From Chitinophagia bacterium (GTDB taxonomy: Bacteria > Bacteroidota > Bacteroidia > Chitinophagales > Chitinophagaceae), in assembly GCA_010027295.1 (NCBI GenBank), contig RGVM01000230.1, forward strand, positions 1-5,160: 5,160 bases of DNA, given 5' to 3'. Positions within the stretch are counted from its first letter, which is position 1, and each line of letters begins with the position of its first letter. A program made the position numbers and the translations under genes. Shown here piece after piece: positions 1 through 5,160 of this stretch. The notes under the pieces are model-generated. The model ran no database searches. It had not been told where the DNA came from and saw nothing but the letters and a program-made list of their open reading frames with translations.

Positions 1-81
1 GTTAGAATGACTGGGGAGATGGGAATCGAATTCATTCCACATGTCGTTGGATGTTCCCCGGGCAGGAAGGGCCTGTTTACA

Positions 82-129
82 AGGCATGCCACGGACATAA
101 CGAATGGACAATAGGTCCAGGATGCCTGG
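82..129 (-). other. Inverted repeats just downstream of the L,D-transpeptidase gene, possible weak terminator
   Basis: Starting 11 bases after the stop codon of the leftward lipoprotein gene, the minus strand can form CCAGG-CAT-CCTGG (129-117). Alternatively it can form a longer nested structure, AGGCAT (127-122) with ATGCCT (87-82), enclosing TGGAC-CTATT-GTCCA (119-105). The two folds exclude each other. No run of T follows either hairpin on the minus strand, so this is not a canonical intrinsic terminator. The position at the end of the cluster is the main argument for a role in termination or RNA stability. Confidence 0.25.
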
Positions 130-139
130 GCATTTCCAT

Positions 140-664
140 TCAATCGATCACGCAGACGAGCACGCCCCCCTGCGTCCTGTCGATGATGCGCCTGTTCACA
201 TCTTCGGGTGTCGCGAAGCATCCGTTCGACCAAGGGTATGGCATCTTCCGGTCGGAATGGAACACCACAGCCCTCTTGCATACATTGTCGTTAACGCCCT
301 TGTCGAGGCCTTTGATCTTCATGGATCGCCCATATCTGCCGGAGTACACTTCGGCCGTCAGAAAATTTCCCTTGGAGCTTCTGTTGGAACCCACCTTGTT
401 GCTGTAGAGCCAGACCCATAGGAGTCCGGACCATCCTGCATGGGACACGTTGCTCGAGAGGATGATTTCCCGTTTGCGCATGTCCAGCAGGTAGAGTCTT
501 TCGCGGAAGATGTTCTTCCGGTAGTCCACCACTATGGCGAGGTCCTTCCGATGGGGCTTGTACTTGCGGATGCGTTCCTCCGCCACCTTGAAATAGGCGT
601 CTTCGTTGTAGCAGGAACTTGCCATTAGCAGGATCGGCAGTGCCGACAACCAGCATGTCCTCAT
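140..664 (-). CDS. Lipoprotein with murein L,D-transpeptidase-like catalytic domain (YkuD_2 type)
   Basis: Probable envelope lipoprotein of 174 aa. The N-terminus has a short basic start, a hydrophobic stretch (residues ~5-15) and a lipobox-like LMASSC, so Cys18 is the likely lipidated residue. A short charged linker (20-40) leads into a domain covering nearly all the rest. Landmarks fit the YkuD_2 / 'murein L,D-transpeptidase catalytic domain' family: KGNF (98-101), YSGRYGRSMKIKGLDKGVND (107-126), the histidine strand RAVVFH (131-136) and the cysteine motif WSNGCF (145-150). Predicted catalytic residues are His136 and Cys149. Family members form or exchange L,D-crosslinks in peptidoglycan, or attach proteins to it; which of these applies here is not visible. 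The protein ends soon after the domain and has no extra binding module. Ser137 follows the histidine where many YkuD proteins have Gly. It lies 71 bp downstream of the small helical gene on the same strand. No clear Shine-Dalgarno precedes the ATG. The domain call is fairly secure; the in vivo substrate is inferred. Confidence 0.82.
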   Translation of the reverse strand: MRTCWLSALPILLMASSCYNEDAYFKVAEERIRKYKPHRKDLAIVVDYRKNIFRERLYLLDMRKREIILSSNVSHAGWSGLLWVWLYSNKVGSNRSSKGNFLTAEVYSGRYGRSMKIKGLDKGVNDNVCKRAVVFHSDRKMPYPWSNGCFATPEDVNRRIIDRTQGGVLVCVID

Positions 665-735
665 GCGTTCCGATTCTCGTTCTTCAAACGATGTGAATGT
701 AAGAGAATCTCCGGTATTCCCGGGAAATGGCGGAC

Positions 736-984
736 TCAGGACCCTATGCTCACGGAACCGCCCAGGGACACACTCGTGTCTCCGGCGAGGATCCTTTCCC
801 TCGCCTCCTGCAGTTCGCTCTGGAGTTCACGTATGCGGGCCTCCCGGTGGGAGATGTCCTCGATTTGGGAGGCGTTTTCTATATGGCGCTCGTGGAAGCG
901 GATCTTCAGCCTGACCATTTCCGTGAGGATGTCGATGGCCTCCTGTTGGGAGAACACACCGTCGATGATTTTCAAATCCATCAT
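736..984 (-). CDS. Small conserved-looking hypothetical helical protein
   Basis: An 82-aa soluble protein with no signal peptide or membrane segment. I do not recognise a named family, although small proteins of this style (a start like MDLKIIDG.F, a KI.FH motif, then a charged helix) are familiar from Bacteroidota genomes. The N-terminal part has a short strand-like LKIIDG (4-9), then an amphipathic helix with KIRFHERHI (27-35). Residues ~45-67 are rich in Glu, Arg and Gln with Leu/Ile at heptad-like spacing, suggesting a coiled coil. The tail (68-82) is Gly/Ser-rich and probably flexible. Two adjacent ATGs (984 and 981) can both serve as start; the second would give MDLKIIDG. It begins 19 bp after the icd stop, so co-transcription with icd is likely. 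The intervening bases are A-rich on the coding strand without a Shine-Dalgarno. Coding status is supported by plausible protein composition and tight packing between same-strand genes. Function is unknown; a small adaptor or oligomerising protein is possible. Confidence 0.7.
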   Translation of the reverse strand: MMDLKIIDGVFSQQEAIDILTEMVRLKIRFHERHIENASQIEDISHREARIRELQSELQEARERILAGDTSVSLGGSVSIGS

Positions 985-1003
985 GTATCGTTTGTTGGAT
1001 GGC

Positions 1004-2440
1004 TCACTGTCCCTGTCCGAGCGAGTAGGCGGGCTTCCCGTCGAATCGATAGAGGTTTTCGGTCTTGATGATGTCGATGCCTGCCTCGAGTCCGTGCGTG
1101 AGCAGGGCGGGGATCAGTGCCTTGTCGAGCGTATCTCCGGTCGCGTGCTTGAAGCGGCAGCGCCAGTGGTCGGTGCAGAAGGTCTCGGGGAAGCCGTCGG
1201 GCCACACTTTGATGCCGCGGTTCGTTATCATGGAGAGTTTGGCGCCTGTCGACTCGAGCCCCTTCATGATGCCTGCCAGCTCGTCGGGTGAGCTGCCGGA
1301 CCAGTGCACGAACAGATCCACACCCTCGAGTTCCTTGACGGCTTGGGGTGCGCGCGTGAATTTGGGGAGGCGCAATGCCTCGCTGCCGGCGTAGCTGACG
1401 GGAGAGAGCGTTTCTGGCCGCTTCCCCAGGTTGGCGGCCACGGCGCGCGCGAAGTCGCGCGTGCCGACCTTCCGGCGGCTGACGGCTTCCTTGAAGATGT
1501 CGTAGGTGTGCACACCCTCCTCGATGGTGTACAGCCATGCGTTCTGCACCCGTTCAGCCACCTCCGTCTGTCCGAGGTGGTTGAGCATCATGATGGCGCC
1601 CTGCAGCAGTCCTGAGGGGTTGGCCATATCCTGGCCCGCGCGACGGGGTACGGACCCGTGAATGGCCTCGAACATGGCGCATTCCTCGCCTATGTTGGCG
1701 GAGCCGGCGAGTCCCACGGAACCCGCAATCTGTGCGGCCACGTCGGACAGCACGTCTCCGTACAGGTTCGGCATCACGATCACGTCGAAGGCTTCGGGTG
1801 TGTCGGCCATCTTCGCCGCGCCTATGTCGATGATCCAATGCTCGTTCTCGATGTCGGGGTACTCCTTCGCAATCTCGTCGAAGACGGCGTGGAAGAGTCC
1901 GTCCGTCTGCTTCATGATGTTGTCCTTGGTGAAGCAGGTGACCTTGCGGCGCTTCTGCTGGCTGGCGTATTCGAAGGCGTAGCGCACGATGCGCTCGCAG
2001 CCAGGACGGCTTATCAGCTTGAGGCATTGCACCACCTCGTCGGTCTGGCGGTGTTCTATGCCTGCGTAGAGGTCCTCCTCGTTCTCGCGGACGATGACCA
2101 CGTCCATCACGGGATGCTTCGTGCCGACGAAGGGGTGCAGGCTGCGGCAGGGGCGCACGTTGGCATAGAGGCCCAGGAACTTGCGGGTGGTGACGTTGAG
2201 GCTCTTGTAGCCGCCACCTTGCGGAGTTGTAATCGGCGCCTTCAGGAACACCTTGTTGCGGCGGATCACGTCCCATGAGGACGCGGCGATGCCGGATGTG
2301 TTGCCGGAGAGATAGACCTTCTCGCCGACTTCTATCTCGTCCACCTCCAGCGCTGCGCCCGCCTCACGCAGAATGTGCAGTGTCGCATCCATGATCTCGG
2401 GTCCGATGCCGTCCCCCTTCGCTACCGTGATCCTTGCCAT
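1004..2440 (-). CDS. icd: Isocitrate dehydrogenase, NADP-type with C-terminal extension domain
   Basis: Cytoplasmic TCA-cycle enzyme of 478 aa that oxidatively decarboxylates isocitrate to 2-oxoglutarate. It belongs to the longer Thermus/alphaproteobacterial form (about 480-500 aa) rather than the ~416-aa E. coli form. The catalytic domain spans ~1-335: GDGIGPEI (9-16); substrate loop KSLNVTTRKF (79-88) with Ser80, Asn82 and Arg86; Arg96; VRENEEDLYAGIE (117-129) with Arg118 and Tyr125; TKDNIMK (171-177) with Lys172; and Asp205. The family signature starting NLYGDVLSD (225-233) supplies metal ligands Asp229 and Asp233. The cofactor loop HGSVPRRAGQD (261-271) has Arg266-Arg267 where E. coli NADP-IDH has Lys344-Tyr345, which argues for NADP+. 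Residues ~355-478 match the extra C-terminal domain of this subfamily. The ATG at 2440 sits just after AAGGAAA and places GDGIGPE at the expected distance from the N-terminus. It is first gene of a leftward cluster, with a Bacteroidetes-type promoter 29 bases upstream. No disruption is seen. Confidence 0.96.
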   Translation of the reverse strand: MARITVAKGDGIGPEIMDATLHILREAGAALEVDEIEVGEKVYLSGNTSGIAASSWDVIRRNKVFLKAPITTPQGGGYKSLNVTTRKFLGLYANVRPCRSLHPFVGTKHPVMDVVIVRENEEDLYAGIEHRQTDEVVQCLKLISRPGCERIVRYAFEYASQQKRRKVTCFTKDNIMKQTDGLFHAVFDEIAKEYPDIENEHWIIDIGAAKMADTPEAFDVIVMPNLYGDVLSDVAAQIAGSVGLAGSANIGEECAMFEAIHGSVPRRAGQDMANPSGLLQGAIMMLNHLGQTEVAERVQNAWLYTIEEGVHTYDIFKEAVSRRKVGTRDFARAVAANLGKRPETLSPVSYAGSEALRLPKFTRAPQAVKELEGVDLFVHWSGSSPDELAGIMKGLESTGAKLSMITNRGIKVWPDGFPETFCTDHWRCRFKHATGDTLDKALIPALLTHGLEAGIDIIKTENLYRFDGKPAYSLGQGQ

Positions 2441-2449
2441 TTTCCTTGG
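2441..2449 (-). promoter_or_regulatory. Weak ribosome binding site of icd
   Basis: The minus strand reads CCAAGGAAA directly before the ATG at 2440. AAGGA is a partial Shine-Dalgarno but sits closer to the start (about 2-3 bases) than is ideal. In Bacteroidota A-rich leaders often replace a strong Shine-Dalgarno, and the bases further upstream (AAAATTAAAA) fit that. It supports the chosen start only modestly. Confidence 0.4.
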
Positions 2450-2468
2450 ATTTTAATTTTTATCGCGG

Positions 2469-2476
2469 CAAAGGTA
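2469..2476 (-). promoter_or_regulatory. Bacteroidetes-type -7 promoter element of icd (TACCTTTG)
   Basis: On the minus strand TACCTTTG matches the TAnnTTTG consensus of the primary sigma factor in Bacteroidetes exactly. It ends 28 bases before the icd ATG, so a start site about 7 bases downstream would give a leader of roughly 20 nt. The upstream region is extremely AT-rich (2491-2540 has only 6 G/C in 50 bases), which could act as an UP-like element. I see no good TTTG -33 box at the usual spacing of about 19-21 bp. It is inferred to drive the whole leftward cluster. Confidence 0.65.
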
Positions 2477-2813
2477 TCCGTGCGCCTCTCATATTCATTA
2501 TTTATATATCTAATAGCAATCATTAAAAATATTTATAAGACTCGGAATCGTCGGGCGAATACGGCCCCGGCGAAGGGATGGAGGCATGCCTCAACGGACC
2601 GGTTGATTTGTCTGCCAAGGGGTGCCGGTATGCATTTCGGGTGTAGTCCGGGCAATGTGTGCCTTCAGGGGACGGGGCATGGGAACGGAAGGGTGACGTC
2701 ACACCGGGCCACACCCATCTATGTCCGCTAGCACTGCAGGGATCCTGATCTTCGACGAAAAGGGGCGGAGCCATCCATGGCTGGAAGTCTCCCTGCTTTT
2801 CGAAGCCTTTGCG

Positions 2814-2832
2814 TACATTGTATGCCTGTACA
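2814..2832. repeat. Adjacent small palindromes before the ThuA/PVC-type gene
   Basis: TACA-T-TGTA (2814-2822) and TGTACA (2827-2832) are both perfect palindromes, and GTACA (2813-2817) also pairs with TGTAC (2827-2831) around a 9-base spacer. They end 11 bases before the preferred ATG at 2844. Such dyads can be operators or leader hairpins, but they are short enough to arise by chance. No regulator gene is present in the window to pair with them. Confidence 0.25.
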
Positions 2833-2843
2833 ACCCTATCCAC

Positions 2844-5160
2844 ATGAACCGCATTTTCCGACTGGGGAAGCTGAAGGCGCTATTGGCCTTCCTGGCCCTG
2901 ATTCCCATCCTCTCACTGCTGCCCGAAGGTCCGTCGCCGCGTCGCCTGGAGATCCTCTTCCTCGGGCATGAGAGCCGGCACCACGAATCAGAGAAGCTGG
3001 CCTCGATCCTCCTGAAAGAGTATTTCAAGGCGGGCATCAATATCTCCTACACGACCGATCCGGCTGTTCTCGACGAGGCTGCATTGGCTCCCTATGACGG
3101 ACTGGTGCTCTACGCCAACCACGACAGCATTACGCCCTCCCAGTCGAAGGCCCTGCTCTCGTTCGTCCGTTCCGGTAAGGGCTTCATACCCCTGCATTGC
3201 GCCTCCTGGTGCTTCCGCAACGATCCCGAAGTGGTCGCGCTGATCGGCGGTCAGTTCAAGACGCATGGATACGATTCCTTCCCCTCCGTCATCTCCCGGC
3301 CCGGGCATCCCGTCTTGAAGGGAATATCCGACTTCTGGACAAAGGACGAGACATACGTCCATGACCGGCTCTCGCCCGACATCGAAGTTTTGATGGAGCG
3401 CGCGGAGGGTGGCCGCCGCGAGCCCTACACCTGGGTGCGTAACTATGGCAGGGGGCGCGTCTTCTACACGGCCTACGGCCATGACGAGAACACTTTCCGC
3501 AACCCCGGCTTCCTCGACCTTGTCCGCAACGGGATCCTCTGGGCGGTGGGGGAGGAGGCACTTAGCCGGCTGAAGGCCTATCCCATCGCCGACCCGAAAT
3601 ACTTCGACGGCCCCGTGCCCAACTACGAGAAGCGGGACCCCGCCCCCAGGGTGCAGGAGTCGCTCAGTCCCCAGCAGTCGCAATCGCTCATGCAGGTGCC
3701 GGCGGGTTTCGACCTGAAGCTGTTCGCCTCCGAGCCCATGGTCGTCAACCCCATCTATATCAACTGGGACGAGCGCGGCCACCCCAACGAGATCCGCGAG
3801 GACGACCGCGGCGACGACCGCATCAAGATCCTGGAGGACACTGACGGCGACGGCAGGGCCGACAAGTCGACCCTCTTCGCCGACAGCCTCAACATCCCCA
3901 CCAGCTTCACCTTCGTCAACGGCGGCATCATGGTGTCCTGCGCGCCCTCCTTCCTTTTCCTGAAGGACACAGACGGTGACGGCCGGGCCGATGTCAAGCG
4001 CGAACTGCTCAAGGGCTGGGGCAAGTGGGACACGCATGCACAGGCCTCCAACCTCCGGTACGGTCCCGACAACCGCATCTGGGGCGTCGTCGGCTATTCC
4101 GGCTTCAAGGGCAAGGTGGGCGCCGACTCGCTCAAGTTCGCACAGGGGCTCTACCGCTTCGCCCCCGACGGGTCCGAACTCGAGTTCCTCGGCACCACCA
4201 GCAACAACACCTGGGGCCTCGGCTTCTCGGAGGAGTACGACGTCTTCCTCTCCACCGCCAACAACACACACACGGCCTTCTACGGCGGCATCCCCAAGCG
4301 CCACCTCGACATGGCCGGCATCCGGCAGAGCGGCGTCAAGAAGCTCGACGACCATTACAACATGCGCGTGGCCACCAAGAACCTCCGGCAGGTGGATGTC
4401 TTCGGCGGCTTCACGGCCGCTGCCGGGCACTCGCTGTACACGGCCCGCCGCTTCCCCCGGGAATACTGGAACCGGGTGGCCTTCGTGACCGAGCCGACGG
4501 GCCGGCTAGTCCACCGCGTACGGCTCGAGCCGCAGGGCGCCGGCTTCCGCGAGCGGGGTGACGGATGGAACCTCCTCGTCAGCGCCGATGAATGGGCCGG
4601 GCCCATACAGGCCGAAGTGGGACCCGACGGTGCCGTATGGGTGACCGACTGGTACGATTTCATCATCCAGCACAACCCCACGCCGACCCTCGAGCGGGCC
4701 GGACTCCAGGCCGTCAACGGTGCCGGCAACGCCTATGTCAACCCGCTGCGCGACCACGAACGCGGCCGTATCTGGCGCATCGTACCCAGGGGTAACGGTG
4801 ACGCACACACGAAATCTCTCGCCGGGAAAGGCCCCGAGGCATGGGTGGCCGCCCTGTCGGACCCCAACATGTTCTGGCGAACGACCGCCCAGCGCCTGCT
4901 GGTGGAGCGCGGCGACGCATCCGTCATGCCATCCCTGGTGCGGCTGGCCGGCGACAGGTCTCTCGACGCCATCGGCCTCAACGCGCCCGCCATACACGCC
5001 CTTTGGACGATGCACGGACTGGGAGTCTTCCGGCGTGGCGACACCGCCGCCCTCTCCGCCGCCCGCAGGGCGCTCACGCACCCCTCCGCCGGCGTACGGC
5101 GTGCGGCCATCCAGGTGCTGCCGCAGACGCCCGCCCTGACGGCCGACCTGCAGCGGGCCG
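2844..5160 (+). CDS. ThuA domain / PVC-type beta-propeller / HEAT-like repeat protein, C-terminus cut by window end
   Basis: 772 codons are visible; the frame is still open at the window edge. Residues 1-10 are basic and ~11-26 hydrophobic (ALLAFLALIPILSLL), a signal peptide or anchor without an obvious AxA cleavage site. Residues ~34-237 form a ThuA-like, glutamine-amidotransferase-fold domain: LEILFLGHESRHHESE (35-50), PLHCASWCFRND (116-127), GGQFKTHG (135-142), DETYVHD (168-174), GRGRVFYTAYGHDENTF (202-218). Residues ~280-648 match the propeller of PVC-type heme-binding/membrane-bound dehydrogenase proteins: VPAGFDLKLFASEP (285-298), DTDGDGRAD at 332-340 and 375-383, NNTWGLGFSEE (454-464), WNRVAFVTEPTGRL (542-555), ADEWAGPIQAEVGPDG (581-596), DWYDFIIQHN (602-611). 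HEAT-like repeats begin near 665 (NMFWRTTAQRLLVERG, 675-690). Relatives often end with a CxxCH cytochrome domain, not visible here. Start 2844 is preferred over 2721 because it begins at the signal-like segment. Likely exported; sugar or polyol oxidation is suggested by the family but the substrate is unknown. A short family-conserved segment seems missing near residue 313. Confidence 0.9.
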   Translation, partial: MNRIFRLGKLKALLAFLALIPILSLLPEGPSPRRLEILFLGHESRHHESEKLASILLKEYFKAGINISYTTDPAVLDEAALAPYDGLVLYANHDSITPSQSKALLSFVRSGKGFIPLHCASWCFRNDPEVVALIGGQFKTHGYDSFPSVISRPGHPVLKGISDFWTKDETYVHDRLSPDIEVLMERAEGGRREPYTWVRNYGRGRVFYTAYGHDENTFRNPGFLDLVRNGILWAVGEEALSRLKAYPIADPKYFDGPVPNYEKRDPAPRVQESLSPQQSQSLMQVPAGFDLKLFASEPMVVNPIYINWDERGHPNEIREDDRGDDRIKILEDTDGDGRADKSTLFADSLNIPTSFTFVNGGIMVSCAPSFLFLKDTDGDGRADVKRELLKGWGKWDTHAQASNLRYGPDNRIWGVVGYSGFKGKVGADSLKFAQGLYRFAPDGSELEFLGTTSNNTWGLGFSEEYDVFLSTANNTHTAFYGGIPKRHLDMAGIRQSGVKKLDDHYNMRVATKNLRQVDVFGGFTAAAGHSLYTARRFPREYWNRVAFVTEPTGRLVHRVRLEPQGAGFRERGDGWNLLVSADEWAGPIQAEVGPDGAVWVTDWYDFIIQHNPTPTLERAGLQAVNGAGNAYVNPLRDHERGRIWRIVPRGNGDAHTKSLAGKGPEAWVAALSDPNMFWRTTAQRLLVERGDASVMPSLVRLAGDRSLDAIGLNAPAIHALWTMHGLGVFRRGDTAALSAARRALTHPSAGVRRAAIQVLPQTPALTADLQRA

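Larger units (their letters stand above)
2441..2843. other. Divergent intergenic region between icd and the ThuA/PVC-type gene
   Basis: These 403 bases separate two outward-reading genes. The icd-proximal ~100 bases are AT-rich and contain the icd promoter. From about 2541 to 2843 the composition shifts abruptly to GC-rich, yet I see no convincing gene. Open frames on both strands here translate to Pro/Ser/His-rich sequence with no recognisable domain. The reading frame of the rightward gene is open back to a TGA at 2694, so an ATG at 2721 could in principle add 41 residues, but these do not look like part of the protein. No clear TAnnTTTG element for the rightward gene was found. Short palindromes lie at 2814-2832. 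Confidence 0.6.

Noticed and set aside
1..45. A tRNA T-loop-like string (GAATTCGATTCCC on the minus strand) and a GAATGA/TCATTC inverted repeat
   Set aside because: The T-stem pairs only partly and no acceptor or anticodon arm lies at the required distance; the repeat is short and weak.
717..726. The 10-base palindrome TTCCCGGGAA between the small gene and the L,D-transpeptidase gene
   Set aside because: It is a single perfect but short dyad with no T-run or partner copy, and too little to call an operator or terminator.
1658..2278. A 206-codon plus-strand open frame
   Set aside because: Antisense shadow of icd, with a Val/His/Ala-rich translation and no recognisable motif.
2607..2640. A TTTG followed 18 bases later by TATGCATT as a promoter for the rightward gene
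   Set aside because: The second box differs from TAnnTTTG at three of its six defined positions, so it is not supported.
2523..2843. A 106-codon minus-strand open frame in the divergent spacer
   Set aside because: The translation is Pro/Ser/His-rich without domain, signal peptide or ribosome binding site, and it overlaps the AT-rich promoter region of icd. A decayed gene cannot be excluded, but nothing supports a functional one.
2721..2843. An upstream in-frame ATG that would add 41 residues to the ThuA/PVC-type protein
   Set aside because: The added residues would bury the hydrophobic export segment that starts right after the ATG at 2844 and do not resemble the family N-terminus.
2988..4430. 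A 480-codon open frame on the minus strand, long enough to look like a gene
   Set aside because: It lies entirely antisense to the clearly coding ThuA/PVC-type gene. Its product is a low-complexity Val/Gly/Glu/Ala-rich string with no domain, as expected from the complement of GC-rich codons.

Overview
The window looks like a GC-rich member of the Bacteroidota, probably Bacteroidales-like, though I cannot place the genus. The evidence is a TACCTTTG element (the TAnnTTTG -7 box of Bacteroidetes promoters) just upstream of the isocitrate dehydrogenase gene, translation starts without consistent Shine-Dalgarno sequences, a YkuD_2-type L,D-transpeptidase lipoprotein, and a ThuA plus PVC-type propeller protein that resembles the large secreted proteins of this phylum.

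Layout. The left half (140-2440) is a leftward cluster of three genes, read from 2440 down to 140. First comes an NADP-type isocitrate dehydrogenase with the C-terminal extension domain (icd, 478 aa). After 19 bp follows a small charged, helical protein of unknown function (82 aa). After a further 71 bp comes a short lipoprotein with a YkuD_2 L,D-transpeptidase-like catalytic domain (174 aa). Same strand and short gaps suggest co-transcription from the promoter before icd, although the last gene may have its own promoter. Bases 1-139 hold only weak inverted repeats.

A 403-base divergent intergenic region (2441-2843) separates this cluster from the rightward gene. Its icd-proximal part is very AT-rich (6 G/C in the 50 bases 2491-2540) and carries the icd promoter. 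The remaining ~300 bases are GC-rich without a convincing gene and end in small palindromes just before the next start codon.

The right half (2844 to beyond 5160) is one large open gene cut by the window edge. It encodes a hydrophobic N-terminal segment, a ThuA-like domain, a PVC-type (DUF7133-like) beta-propeller with two DTDGDGRAD loops, and the beginning of a HEAT-like repeat region. Relatives often end in a cytochrome c (CxxCH) domain, which would lie outside the window. Compared with the family pattern as I recall it, the first propeller strand seems to have lost about nine residues in frame. That is the most notable anomaly seen. The genes are otherwise ordinary: central carbon metabolism and envelope work on the left, and probable envelope or periplasmic sugar or redox metabolism on the right. 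I found no mobile element, CRISPR array, tRNA or rRNA, and no clear novel multi-gene system.
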